From: an uncultured Sphingomonadales bacterium
GTDB taxonomy: Bacteria; Pseudomonadota; Alphaproteobacteria; Sphingomonadales; Sphingomonadaceae
Length of the DNA: 64,000 bases
Assembly (NCBI GenBank): GCA_903821605.1
Contig: CAIJLZ010000004.1
Span: forward strand, 186,001 to 250,000
Direction of reading: 5' to 3'
Of the stretch, positions 7,728 to 16,490 are shown piece by piece. Both the position numbers and the translations under genes were made by a program. The notes below the pieces were generated by a model. It was given only the letters and a program-made list of their open reading frames with translations, was not told the DNA's origin and searched no databases. Each line of letters opens with the position of its first letter. The stretch's first letter is position 1.

Positions 7728-8405
7728 ATGCGTTCGATCATCGTGACCGGCGGCTTCGGCATTTTGGGCCGCGCCGTGGCAGAGGCCTTTCGCGCGCAGG
7801 GTGACCGCGTGGCGCGCATCGACTTTGCGCCTGCGGCAGCCGATGCCAATCCCGGCGGGTTGGACATCGGTGGCGTGGACCTGACCGATGCCGCCGCAAC
7901 GGCACAAGCGGTGGAGCAGGTGATCGCCGCGCAGGGCGGGATCGACGTGCTGGTCAATGTGGCGGGCGGCTTTGTGTGGCAGACGCTGGACGATGGCGGG
8001 CCGGAAACATGGGCGCGGATGTTTGCGATGAACGCAACAACCTGCGTGACCATGACCAAGGCCGCGTTGCCCACGCTGAGCGCCACATCGGGGGCCGCGA
8101 TCATCAACATTGGGGCAGGCGGTGCGATTCTTGCAGCCGCAGGGATGGGCGGTTATGCCGCGTCCAAGGCAGCGGTCCACAAGCTGACTGAAAGCCTGGC
8201 CGCCGAACTGGCGGGCACCGATTGCACGGTGAACGCGGTGCTCCCCAGCATTCTTGATACGCCGACCAATCGCGCCGATATGCCCGATGCGGATCCGTCG
8301 CAATGGGTAAAGCCTGCGTCGCTGGCGCAAGTGATCCTGTTCCTTGCCTCCCCCGCCGCGCGCGCGATTTCGGGCGCGCTGATCCCGGTTTCGCGCGGGG
8401 GCTGA
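7728..8405 (+). CDS. SDR-fold protein with altered active-site serine
   Basis: The 225-residue protein begins MRSIIVTGGFGILGRAVAEA and has NVAG and YAASK. Counting 13 residues back from the tyrosine gives alanine (in NIGAGGAIL), where most classical SDRs have serine, so catalysis may be weak or altered. The open frame can be started at a TTG at 7713, but ATG 7728 sits correctly behind AGGGAGAC. It is the second gene of a likely pair with the SDR at 6887 and ends just before the convergent EthD-SnoaL fusion. Confidence 0.85.
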   Translation: MRSIIVTGGFGILGRAVAEAFRAQGDRVARIDFAPAAADANPGGLDIGGVDLTDAAATAQAVEQVIAAQGGIDVLVNVAGGFVWQTLDDGGPETWARMFAMNATTCVTMTKAALPTLSATSGAAIINIGAGGAILAAAGMGGYAASKAAVHKLTESLAAELAGTDCTVNAVLPSILDTPTNRADMPDADPSQWVKPASLAQVILFLASPAARAISGALIPVSRGG

Positions 8406-8411
8406 CGCGCT

Positions 8412-9212
8412 TCAGGCGGGCGGATAGATCACGCCCGCCTCGCCGCTTTGGGTTTGCCACAGCGCATCGCGCCGCACGATTCGCCAGCCTGTGGGACGGC
8501 GTTCCCAGCGGTCGATATATTCGCCGTTGCTGTCGAACACCGGGCCAAGCGGGTCGCTGGCGCGCTGGTGGCGGGCCTGCACATAAGCTCGGCTTGTAGC
8601 GGTGATCGCGCCGGGATCGACGGTGATCATCATGCTGCCGATCAGGTGCTGGCTCGGACCGCAGACGTCGAGAAAGCGGCGCATGTTGGCGGTGAGTGCG
8701 GCCATGCCCACCTGTTCGCCAAGGCCGTAATCGAAGGTGAGGTCGTCGGCGAAGACGTCGCCCAGCGCGTCCCACTGCTTGCCATCAAGGATGCGGGCAA
8801 AGCGGGCCAGCCCATCGCGGATCGCGCGTTCGGCAGCGAGGTCCGCCAATGCGGGCGCGGTAAGGCCGGTGGCCGGCGTTTCATCGACCACGAACATGCG
8901 CGTGGCGGCGCGGTCGAACACATTTTCCTCATCATCGGCGATGGCTTGTGCCACGTCGGGCTGACCGGCGCAGGCGAGGAAGCGGTCATAAGCGGCGCGA
9001 TTGGCAAAGCGCATTTCAGTGACGCTGTCGAAATCCACGGCCGCCACGGCGCTTTCAAACGCACCAGCGCGATCGACGTAGTTACGGCGATAGTCCGCAA
9101 TTTCGGGCAGGAGCGACAGGATCAGCGGGGCGTGGCGGGTTTCATAATATGCGATGAATGCAGCGCGCGAGAGGCCGGGCTTGGCCTTGAGCAATGCGAT
9201 GACCTTGATCAT
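8412..9212 (-). CDS. EthD-domain / SnoaL-like domain fusion protein
   Basis: The 266-residue protein joins two small folds. Residues 1 to about 105 look like an EthD/dabb-type domain (KVIALLKAKPGLSRAAF, then ETRHAPL with the typical histidine). Residues about 120-266 look like a SnoaL/NTF2-like domain (ERAIRDGLARFARILDGKQW, then a WERRPTGWRI strand). EthD partners occur beside P450 systems and SnoaL folds include ketosteroid-isomerase relatives, so a lyase or isomerase role is conceivable. Its start overlaps the stop of the alcohol dehydrogenase by four bases, so it is the last gene of a coupled three-gene operon. Confidence 0.75.
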   Translation of the reverse strand: MIKVIALLKAKPGLSRAAFIAYYETRHAPLILSLLPEIADYRRNYVDRAGAFESAVAAVDFDSVTEMRFANRAAYDRFLACAGQPDVAQAIADDEENVFDRAATRMFVVDETPATGLTAPALADLAAERAIRDGLARFARILDGKQWDALGDVFADDLTFDYGLGEQVGMAALTANMRRFLDVCGPSQHLIGSMMITVDPGAITATSRAYVQARHQRASDPLGPVFDSNGEYIDRWERRPTGWRIVRRDALWQTQSGEAGVIYPPA

Positions 9213-10354
9213 GCCGTCTCTCCTTTGAACATGTCTTCTGCAAAGCTGACCACGGTGCGCACGGCTTCGCCGCTTTTCATCAGGGCAAAACCTTCGTTCA
9301 CGCTGGCCATCGATAGGCGGTGGGTGACCAGATCATCCAAGTTGAGGCGGCCTTCGGCATAATGGTCGAGCAGGCCCGGCAACTGGCTGCGCCCTTGCAT
9401 ATTGCCCATAAACGACCCTTTCACCGTGCGCCCCAACTGCAGCATGAACGGCACGATCGGCATTGTCTCGCCATCTGCCGGCACGCCGAGGATGACCGTG
9501 CAGCCCCAGCCGATCCGTGTTGAATCAAACGCCTGCTGCATCAGCCGAACATTGCCGACACATTCGAAGGCGAAGTCCACGCCGCCGCCGGTGAGCGCCT
9601 GAATGGCTTCTACCGCATTGACCTGCGCGCCGTTGATGAAGTCGGTCATGCCAAAGCGGCGACCTTGGGCGTCGCGCATGGGGTTGATATCGATGCCGAT
9701 AATGCGGCTGGCCCCGGCTAGGCGCGCGCCTTGCACCACGTTCAGCCCGATGCCGCCAAGCCCGAACACTGCAACCGTCGCACCCGCTGCGACATGGGCA
9801 GTGTGCAACACCGCGCCTACACCCGTCGCCACCGAACAGCCGATGGTGCAGGCCAGGTGAAAGGGCACGTCCTTGCGGATGGGGGCGACATTGCGTTCGT
9901 TCATCACCACATATTGGGCCAGCGATCCAACGCCGGAGTAGGCCGAAACGCGCTCGCCATTGAGCGAGAACGGTGTTGGTTGCGTGGCAATTTCGCTCAG
10001 GAACACTTCGCACAAATTGGTCTTGCCCGAACGGCAATTGCCGCACTGGCCGCATTCGCCGATGGCGACCGGGATCACGTGGTCGCCCACTTTCACCGAT
10101 GTCACCTTGGCCCCGACTTCGCGCACAATGCCCGCCCCTTCGTGGCCGACGACGACGGGGAAGGGATAGGGCGCGGCCTTGCCTTCCAATTGGCTGAGAT
10201 CGGTGTGGCACAGGCCGCTGGCGATGATTTCGATCAGCACTTCGTCATCGCGCGGGGCGGCAAGGTCCAATTCTTCGCGCACCAGCGGCGTGTTGGGCGC
10301 GTGGGCGACCATCGCCCATGTCTTGCGGATCGGGGCGGGAAACGTCGTTGTCAT
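9209..10354 (-). CDS. Zinc-dependent alcohol dehydrogenase (MDR, class III-like)
   Basis: The 381-residue enzyme has the catalytic zinc ligands Cys49 (GLCHTD) and His71 (GHEGAG), the structural zinc cluster Cys101/104/107/115 and a GLGGIGLNVVQGA nucleotide-binding motif. These features place it with class III-type or aryl-alcohol-type dehydrogenases. It should oxidise an alcohol to an aldehyde or ketone with NAD. Start and stop overlap the neighbouring GMC oxidoreductase and EthD-SnoaL genes by four bases each, which indicates that the three proteins act on one pathway. Confidence 0.92.
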   Translation of the reverse strand: MTTTFPAPIRKTWAMVAHAPNTPLVREELDLAAPRDDEVLIEIIASGLCHTDLSQLEGKAAPYPFPVVVGHEGAGIVREVGAKVTSVKVGDHVIPVAIGECGQCGNCRSGKTNLCEVFLSEIATQPTPFSLNGERVSAYSGVGSLAQYVVMNERNVAPIRKDVPFHLACTIGCSVATGVGAVLHTAHVAAGATVAVFGLGGIGLNVVQGARLAGASRIIGIDINPMRDAQGRRFGMTDFINGAQVNAVEAIQALTGGGVDFAFECVGNVRLMQQAFDSTRIGWGCTVILGVPADGETMPIVPFMLQLGRTVKGSFMGNMQGRSQLPGLLDHYAEGRLNLDDLVTHRLSMASVNEGFALMKSGEAVRTVVSFAEDMFKGETA

Positions 10355-11982
10355 CTGGTGTCTCCGGGAAGTTCTATGGGCGCGGGCGGGGCCTTGCCCA
10401 AGATCATGTCGGCGGCTTTTTCCGCGATCATCGCGACGGGGATGGCGGTGTTGCCGCCGGGGAGATGCGGCATGATTGAAGCATCGACCACGCGCAGGCC
10501 TGACAGGCCGTGAACGCGCAAGCTCGCATCGACCACGGCCAGCGGATCGTTGCCCATGCGCGCGGTGCCGACTGAATGGTAATCGGCCTCGGCGGTGGCG
10601 CGGATATAGGCGTCGAACTCCCCGTCGGCTTGCACCGCAGGGCCGGGAGCGATTTCCTCGCCGCGCATGTCGTCAAACGCGGGCTGGTTGAAAATGCGGC
10701 GAGCGATCTTCACGCCTTCGCGCATCACGCGGCGGTCGTTCGCGGTGGCGTTGTAATGCTGGTCGATCACCGGGGGTGCCGAGGGATCTGCGCTGGCGAG
10801 CGTAATCGTACCACGCGCTTCGGGCCGGGCGACGTTGATATGGGCATAGAAGCCGTGCATCGGCACCATCGTCCGACCGTTGTTGCCGAATAGCGCCGAG
10901 ACGAGCAGCATCTTGATATCGGGTTCATCGAGTGCTGGGTCCGACTTGACGAAGCACGCGACCGACATGCCCGGATCGGCCAAGGGGCCAGTGCGGGTGA
11001 GCAGATATTGCCCCATCGCGAATGCGCCGCGCAACGGGTTGAGGTAGCGCAGCATCGAATATGGCTTGGTCGAGCGATATTTGACATGCGCGGCAAGGTG
11101 ATCCTGTAAGCCTTGCCCCACGCCGGGCAGGTTTGCGACCACGGGCAGGCCATGTTCGGCCAGATGCGCAGCGGGGCCGACGCCTGACAGCATCAAAAGG
11201 TGCGGCGTGTTGATCGCACCCGCGCACAGGATCACTTCGCGGCGTGCGCTCGCCTGCTTTTCCGCACCATCATGCAGAAAGGCGACCCCAGTGGCGCGCG
11301 TGCCATCGAACAGCACCCGGTGCGATGGTGCATGGGTGAATATCGTGAGATTGGCGCGTTTCGTTACCGGGCGCAGATAGGCGGATGAGGCGCTGGAGCG
11401 GCGCCCCTTGCCCACGGTCAGATCGACGGCGCCGAAGCCTTCGCGCGACGCGCCGTTGAGATCGGCGCAGAGCGGAAAACCCGCCTGCTGCCCGGCGGTC
11501 AGGAACGCGCGGGCGAAGGGATGGTCCTGCCCGGCGCGCGTGACCTGGATCGGCCCATCCGTGCCGTGCCACAGGTCTTGCGAGGGGGCGTAGCTTTCGA
11601 GCCGTTTGAAATAGGGCAGTACATCGGCGAAGGACCAGCCACGGTTGCCCGCTTGCGCCCAGCGGTCATAGTCGGAATGAAAGCCCCGGTCATAGGTCAT
11701 GCCGTTGATTGAGGAGCCGCCGCCCAGCACTTTGCCGCGCGGCAGGTAGAGCATCCGGCCATCGAGATGGACTTGAGGCGCGGACATGAACTTCCACGCG
11801 TGGCTACCCGACATCATGATGGGCAGCAGACCACCCGGCGCGGCGATCAGCGGGCTGTTGTCCTTGCCGCCCGCTTCAAGCAGCGCCACGCGAACGGATG
11901 GATCGGCGGAGAGCCGGTTGGCGAGGATGCAGCCGCCGACGCCGCCGCCGACGATGACATAATCGAATTCAAGTTCGCGCAT
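10351..11982 (-). CDS. GMC-family FAD-dependent alcohol oxidoreductase
   Basis: The 543-residue flavoprotein starts with an ADP-binding motif (VIVGGGVGGCILANRLS), followed by the GMC signature region with GGGSSINGM near residues 87-95 and a C-terminal segment with YHSVGTARMG, whose histidine fits the active site, and NTAIPVAMIAEKAADMI. The length is usual for choline-dehydrogenase-like members. Family knowledge suggests oxidation of a primary or secondary alcohol with FAD. It is the first gene of the coupled operon with the zinc dehydrogenase and the EthD-SnoaL fusion. The substrate is unknown; steroid oxidases belong to the same superfamily, but this is not evidence of one. Confidence 0.93.
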   Translation of the reverse strand: MRELEFDYVIVGGGVGGCILANRLSADPSVRVALLEAGGKDNSPLIAAPGGLLPIMMSGSHAWKFMSAPQVHLDGRMLYLPRGKVLGGGSSINGMTYDRGFHSDYDRWAQAGNRGWSFADVLPYFKRLESYAPSQDLWHGTDGPIQVTRAGQDHPFARAFLTAGQQAGFPLCADLNGASREGFGAVDLTVGKGRRSSASSAYLRPVTKRANLTIFTHAPSHRVLFDGTRATGVAFLHDGAEKQASARREVILCAGAINTPHLLMLSGVGPAAHLAEHGLPVVANLPGVGQGLQDHLAAHVKYRSTKPYSMLRYLNPLRGAFAMGQYLLTRTGPLADPGMSVACFVKSDPALDEPDIKMLLVSALFGNNGRTMVPMHGFYAHINVARPEARGTITLASADPSAPPVIDQHYNATANDRRVMREGVKIARRIFNQPAFDDMRGEEIAPGPAVQADGEFDAYIRATAEADYHSVGTARMGNDPLAVVDASLRVHGLSGLRVVDASIMPHLPGGNTAIPVAMIAEKAADMILGKAPPAPIELPGDTR

Positions 11983-12140
11983 GGCTTTTTGCCATTCCTT
12001 TCAGATCCTCTGTGGTGGCCACCTTGGCCACGCAACGCGCACGGTGCAACGCGCGGGCCTCGCGGCGCAGCGCATTCGTGGCGCAGAATGTTCTATCTGG
12101 CATCATAAGCGCCATCACGCAGCTTGGGCTTGGCGGCCAT

Positions 12141-12159
12141 TGTGGGTTAGCTGCCCACA
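12141..12159. promoter_or_regulatory. Inverted repeat upstream of the ferredoxin-P450 pair
   Basis: TGTGGG (12141-12146) and CCCACA (12154-12159) form an inverted repeat with a 7-base spacer, 30 bases before the ferredoxin start, in the 207-base divergent gap 11983-12189. It could be an operator or a leader hairpin. No other clear signal was seen in the gap apart from a GTGGCCAC palindrome nearer the GMC gene. Confidence 0.35.
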
Positions 12160-12189
12160 TAGGGCGAAACGTGCCGCCAAGGAGAGCCG

Positions 12190-12432
12190 ATGTCGATAGA
12201 TGGCCAACCGCAAGGACCGCTGATGGTCGTCGCGAACCTGGAACTTTGCCAGGGCCACGCGCGCTGTGAAGACTTGTGTCCGCAAGTGTTTTCAACCGAT
12301 GCCGTGGAAGGCAAGGTGGTGATCGTCCATCCGGTATTCCCGCCGGAGCTGGAAGATAAGGTCCGCCTTGCCGTGCGCAATTGCCCGGAGGGTGCGTTGC
12401 GTATTGCGCGCCAGAAAGCAGCGGGCGCATGA
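12190..12432 (+). CDS. Small ferredoxin of the P450-partner type ([3Fe-4S]-like)
   Basis: The 80-residue protein has Cys20, Cys26, Cys30 and Cys65 (followed by proline), arranged as C-QGHAR-C-EDL-C-P ... NCPEGAL. In the second ligand position of a [4Fe-4S] motif stands His23, the pattern of single-cluster ferredoxins that feed electrons to bacterial P450s. RBS AAGGAGAG precedes ATG 12190. Its stop overlaps the P450 start by four bases, so the two are almost certainly redox partners. No ferredoxin reductase gene lies in the window, so the reductase must be encoded elsewhere. Confidence 0.9.
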   Translation: MSIDGQPQGPLMVVANLELCQGHARCEDLCPQVFSTDAVEGKVVIVHPVFPPELEDKVRLAVRNCPEGALRIARQKAAGA

Positions 12433-13646
12433 CGCTGCATTTCCAACCGTCGCCGCCCGACCACGTGCCGGCAGACCGGATCGTCGATTTCGACTTCTTC
12501 CATATTCCCGAAGGCGTGACCGACCCGGCAGAGATCTGGCATGATCTGGTGCGTCGTGGCGTGCCCAAGATCTTTTACACCCCCCGCAACGGTGGGCACT
12601 GGGTGTTCCTGAACTACGCCGATATCGTCGAGGGATATCGCGACTATTCGATCTTTTCCACCTATCAGACACCGATCCCGCCGATTGAGCCGTTTCCGGT
12701 GGTGCAGCCACAGGGCGTCGATCCGCCCGAGCACAAGGTGTTCCGCAGCCTGCTGGCACCGATGTTCACGCCGATTGCCGTGCGCGGCATGACCGACGAA
12801 ATCCAGCGCCGCGCCATTGCGCTGATCGAGAGCTTTGCCGACAAGGGTGAATGCGATTTCATCGGCCAATATGCCGAACGTTTCCCCACGGCATTGTTCC
12901 TCTATCTTTTCGGACTGCCCGAATCGCGGCTCGACGAGTTCCTTGACTTGGCCAACATGTTCTTCCGGTCGACCGATCCGGAAGCGCGCGCGAAGAATAT
13001 TGTCGAGATCTATGCGGTGCTCGACAAGCTGTTCCGGGAAAAGCAGGACAATCCCGGGACCGACATCGCCAGCGTGATCGTGACATCGCGCGATCCGCAA
13101 GGGGCGCCGCACGACTGGACCGATATCCTGAACTGCGGGTTTCTTCTGTTCGTGGCCGGGTTGGACACGGTGACCAATACCATGGCCTATATTTGGCGCT
13201 ATCTGGCGACAACGCCCGCCGCGCAGCAGCATTTCCGCGACCGGCTGGACGATCCCGATGCGTTCCTGCTGGCGGTCGAGGAGCTGATGCGGATCAACGC
13301 GGTGTCGAATATCTATCGACGGGTGACGCATGATTGCGAATATAAGGGCGTGCAATTTCGCCAGAATGATCGCGTGATTTTGCCCAATACGGTGGCCAAC
13401 CGGGATCCCAAGGTGTTTGAAAATCCCGATATGATTGACCTTGATCGTGCGGTGAATGTTCACGTCACTTTCGGCGTGGGGCCTCATCGCTGCGTGGGTT
13501 CCCATCTTGCGAAGCGGCAGGTGATGGTGTCGATGCAGGAATGGCTGAAGCGCATTCCCGCATTCGAACTGTCGCCCGATCAGTCCGGACAGACCGTGTT
13601 CGGTGGTTCCGTCATGGGCTTTTCCGGCATGAAGTTGCGCTGGTAG
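12429..13646 (+). CDS. Cytochrome P450, class I bacterial type
   Basis: The protein of 405 residues shows the P450 hallmarks: I-helix AGLDT (oxygen activation), ExxR in EELMR, and the heme-ligand loop FGVGPHRCVG with the cysteine near residue 355. No membrane anchor is present. The start at 12429 overlaps the ferredoxin stop as ATGA; the longer frame from 12381 lies inside the ferredoxin gene. The enzyme probably hydroxylates a hydrophobic ring compound using the coupled ferredoxin. It has the look of CYP101/CYP108-like terpenoid or steroid P450s, but the family number cannot be assigned by eye. Confidence 0.93.
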   Translation: MTLHFQPSPPDHVPADRIVDFDFFHIPEGVTDPAEIWHDLVRRGVPKIFYTPRNGGHWVFLNYADIVEGYRDYSIFSTYQTPIPPIEPFPVVQPQGVDPPEHKVFRSLLAPMFTPIAVRGMTDEIQRRAIALIESFADKGECDFIGQYAERFPTALFLYLFGLPESRLDEFLDLANMFFRSTDPEARAKNIVEIYAVLDKLFREKQDNPGTDIASVIVTSRDPQGAPHDWTDILNCGFLLFVAGLDTVTNTMAYIWRYLATTPAAQQHFRDRLDDPDAFLLAVEELMRINAVSNIYRRVTHDCEYKGVQFRQNDRVILPNTVANRDPKVFENPDMIDLDRAVNVHVTFGVGPHRCVGSHLAKRQVMVSMQEWLKRIPAFELSPDQSGQTVFGGSVMGFSGMKLRW

Positions 13647-13653
13647 CACAGCT

Positions 13654-14487
13654 TCAGCGCGGCGCGCCGTCAAGCGCCAGCGTCAGCGCCTCTGCGGTGC
13701 AGTCGCTGGCGGGTGGTGATGGCAGGCTGGTCGCCAGTTCTGCGCGGGCAGCGGCGAGATCGGCGATGAAGGCCGGGGCGGATTGCAGGCGCGCAAAGGT
13801 GGCAGCGGCCACCGTGCGGCCCTCTTCCACATCAGACAGCCAATGCACATTGCAGATGCGGCGGCTTTCGCCAAAGGCGCGCCCACGCGCGACCAGCACT
13901 GACGTGCGATCAGGTAGCAACTGCGCCAGCACGAGCGCCCAGCCATATCCGATGGCGCTGTGGCCTGATGGGTAAGAGCCATCCTTGCGCAGCATCGCTT
14001 CGGCCTGTGGCGTGCAGGTGGGTGCGCCATTGGCCATGAACGGGCGCGCCCGCTGGTACTTATTCTTGGCGCCATAAGTGGAAAAACCGAAGTCGATCAT
14101 GGTGTGGCGCAACAGCCGGTCGAGTGCGGGGGTTTGCTGCGGGCCGATGGCGATGCCTGCCGCGCAGGAAAAGGTGGCGGTGGCATTTGCGCCGAATAGG
14201 TCGGCATCGCGCGCGGCCAGTGTCCAGCGTGGGCCATCGTGCAGGGCAAGGCCGCGGCGCGAGGCTTCGAGATCGCGCGCCTCCGCCCCCGATCCCGGCG
14301 CGGGCGGCGCGGGGAGCAAGACCAAGCTGTCCACCTTTTCCGCCGGGGTGAGATAGCCCGAAGGGATGGCGCCCCCCGGCATGGGCGGGAGCGCGGGCGG
14401 GACATCCGCCGCGACCGCAGCGCCCATCAGCGCGGCAATGCAAATTGGGGTGAACCAAATTGAGGCGAACAGGGCTTTGTGGGTCAT
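13654..14487 (-). CDS. Periplasmic class A acid phosphatase (PAP2 superfamily)
   Basis: The protein of about 277 residues carries the three phosphatase signature blocks: KYQRARPF, SYPSGHSA and GESRRICNVHWLSD, with the catalytic histidines of class A non-specific acid phosphatases. The first 25 residues from MTHKALFASI form a signal peptide ending in AVAA. The frame is open to 14592, but ATG 14487 gives the proper signal peptide. It converges with the P450 gene and lies 25 bases after the KstD-like flavoprotein on the minus strand. It may release phosphate from organic phosphoesters; a direct link to steroid use is not evident. Confidence 0.88.
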   Translation of the reverse strand: MTHKALFASIWFTPICIAALMGAAVAADVPPALPPMPGGAIPSGYLTPAEKVDSLVLLPAPPAPGSGAEARDLEASRRGLALHDGPRWTLAARDADLFGANATATFSCAAGIAIGPQQTPALDRLLRHTMIDFGFSTYGAKNKYQRARPFMANGAPTCTPQAEAMLRKDGSYPSGHSAIGYGWALVLAQLLPDRTSVLVARGRAFGESRRICNVHWLSDVEEGRTVAAATFARLQSAPAFIADLAAARAELATSLPSPPASDCTAEALTLALDGAPR

Positions 14488-14512
14488 GAAATATCGATCC
14501 GTAGCTGTTGGA

Positions 14513-16312
14513 TTACGCGGGCTGCTGGCCGATGGCCTTTGCCGCGCGGCGGCCGGAAAAGATGCAATCGGCATAAGATAGGCCGCTGACATAGAGGTTG
14601 GAACAGATGCCGACCGCGTTACGCCCGGCGGCGTACAGGCCGGGAAGTGGGGTGCCGTCCAAGCCCTTCACCGCGCCGGTTGTTTCGTCCACCAGCAATC
14701 CGCCCACAGTCATGCAGGCGATGGGGAACATGCGCGCGTCGACCGAGGCGTCGATGGCGTAAAACGGGCCTTGGGTCAGTTCGGCCATGTCTGCGCGCGA
14801 TTTGTGGAAACGGTCCGGCGCTTCGCCGCGCGCCGACTTGTTATAGCGGGCAAGTTCCTGCGCGAAGTGCTTGGGAGAGAGACCAAGCTTGCGGGCTAAG
14901 GCCTCTGGCGTGGGGGCTTTGACGGCGGCGAACAGCGCGTTGACCAGCGTGATATCGCGCTGGAAGCCGAGCACCCCCTTGGCGAAGGCATCGCGGAACG
15001 ATTGGCGGAACAATCGGCGATCGAGGATGATGGTGCCACGCCCGTTGTTGCGTTCGATCATCTCGTCGCCGATGCGCGCGCCATACCATGTTTCGTTGAC
15101 GAAGCGTTCGCCCGTGCCATTGACCAGCATGCCCTGACCCCAAGCGCGCGGGGGTGACAGAAAGCGCCAGGCCGAGACGCGCTCCATCAGGCCGGTTTGC
15201 GCGCCTGCGGAAACGCCCAGCATGATGCCGCTGCCATTATCACCCAGCGTGCCATTGGGCAGGCCGGGGGCATATTCCGGTGCGAAATGTGCAACCATTG
15301 CCGGGTTGCAGATGAAGCCGCCCGCGCTGAGTACGATGCCGCGTCGGGCGCGCAACCATATGCTGCTGCGGGCCGAGGCTTCGAGCGCACGGGCACGCGC
15401 AAGATAGCGATAGCCGATGGCGAAAGTGATCCGCGCACCGGGGAAGGTAGGCGAAAGCATCGCCATCCATCGGTTGGCCTGTGCCGTCAGACGCGAATGG
15501 CGGGCGCGGATTGCCGGATCGGCCAACCATTCCACGCGCACGCCAATGACGCGGCCCGTGCTGTCGAGTGCGAGTTGACGTGCTTCGGCTTGGGTGCGGA
15601 AATCGAGGCCAAGGGCAAGCGCAGCAGCGCGCAACGGGTTATAAATGCCCGCCCCCAGTCCCCACGGCTTCTTGCCATTGCGGTGCACGGTGCGGTGGCC
15701 CCGGGCGGCGGGCGGCGTGGCATCGCAGAACGGCGCGGCAAGGCTGCTGTCCGGGTGGTAGAGGAACTGATCGAGCGGGGGGTATGAGGTCTTGTCCGGG
15801 TAATAGGTAGCGCTGAACGGCGCCCCATGGGCGCGCAGCCATTCGAAATTTGCGGCGCTGTTTTCGCAGAACTGGCGTAGCGTTGTGGGCGCGACGACAT
15901 CGCCTACTTCGCTGCGCAAATAGGCTTCCATCGCGCTGGGATCGTCCGCTATGCCGGCTTCGCGCTGGATCGAGGTGCCGCCGCCCGCATAATAGACCCC
16001 GCCGTTGGCCGCTGAGGAGCCGCCGCCGTCATATTGATCAAGCGCGATCACCGAGAGACCCTGTTCGAGCGCGTCGAGCGCGGCGGCGACACCACCGCCG
16101 CCAAGGCCGACGACGATCATATCCGCCTCAGCCTGCCAATCATGCGCATCGGGATCAGCAAGGCGCAACGGGGCATCGATGGCCAGACCCCAGTCGGTGA
16201 TGGGGGCTTCTGGCGCAGGGATCGGTGCGCGTGGCCGCTTGCTCCACGCCCGCGCCCAAGGGCTGGGTGGCGCAAGCCGATCAGGCACTTCAAGGGATTT
16301 CTGGCTGGCCAT
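14513..16312 (-). CDS. FAD-dependent dehydrogenase of the 3-ketosteroid dehydrogenase / fumarate reductase family
   Basis: The 599-residue flavoprotein has about 60 extra N-terminal residues before the FAD motif VVGLGGGGVAAALDALEQG, then GSSAANGGVYYAGGG and a C-terminal FAD-contact segment GLYAAGRNAVG with SGLSYADC. These are the marks of the flavoprotein family that includes delta-1 and delta-4(5-alpha) 3-ketosteroid dehydrogenases. It is a candidate for introducing a double bond into a steroid A ring or a related ring. The gene diverges from the TonB receptor at 16491, which suggests joint control. The exact regiochemistry is not assignable. Confidence 0.82.
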   Translation of the reverse strand: MASQKSLEVPDRLAPPSPWARAWSKRPRAPIPAPEAPITDWGLAIDAPLRLADPDAHDWQAEADMIVVGLGGGGVAAALDALEQGLSVIALDQYDGGGSSAANGGVYYAGGGTSIQREAGIADDPSAMEAYLRSEVGDVVAPTTLRQFCENSAANFEWLRAHGAPFSATYYPDKTSYPPLDQFLYHPDSSLAAPFCDATPPAARGHRTVHRNGKKPWGLGAGIYNPLRAAALALGLDFRTQAEARQLALDSTGRVIGVRVEWLADPAIRARHSRLTAQANRWMAMLSPTFPGARITFAIGYRYLARARALEASARSSIWLRARRGIVLSAGGFICNPAMVAHFAPEYAPGLPNGTLGDNGSGIMLGVSAGAQTGLMERVSAWRFLSPPRAWGQGMLVNGTGERFVNETWYGARIGDEMIERNNGRGTIILDRRLFRQSFRDAFAKGVLGFQRDITLVNALFAAVKAPTPEALARKLGLSPKHFAQELARYNKSARGEAPDRFHKSRADMAELTQGPFYAIDASVDARMFPIACMTVGGLLVDETTGAVKGLDGTPLPGLYAAGRNAVGICSNLYVSGLSYADCIFSGRRAAKAIGQQPA

Positions 16313-16353
16313 CGGCGCGTCTCCCGTCGCATTCCCGGGTGTGGCTTATTGGT

Positions 16354-16388
16354 TACGCATTTGCGTATAATTTACACCCTAGTTGTAA
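16354..16388. promoter_or_regulatory. Dyads in the control region between the KstD-like and TonB receptor genes
   Basis: TACGCA-TT-TGCGTA (16354-16367) is a compact inverted repeat; TTACA (16372-16376) and TGTAA (16384-16388) form a second one. They lie in the 178-base gap between divergent starts at 16312 and 16491 in an AT-rich stretch that probably holds both promoters. The binding protein is unknown. Confidence 0.45.
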
Positions 16389-16490
16389 CGCATAAGCATA
16401 TTTCTTGCGATTTATGTCAACAGAACATATGGTATTCGCATTCATCTGGTACGCGATCTTTTATCATTGTGACCTGCAGGAGAGGATAAC

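Noticed and set aside
12147-13673. 508-residue open frame on the minus strand opposite the P450
   Set aside because: It mirrors the ferredoxin and P450 genes, which have clear motifs and linked start and stop.
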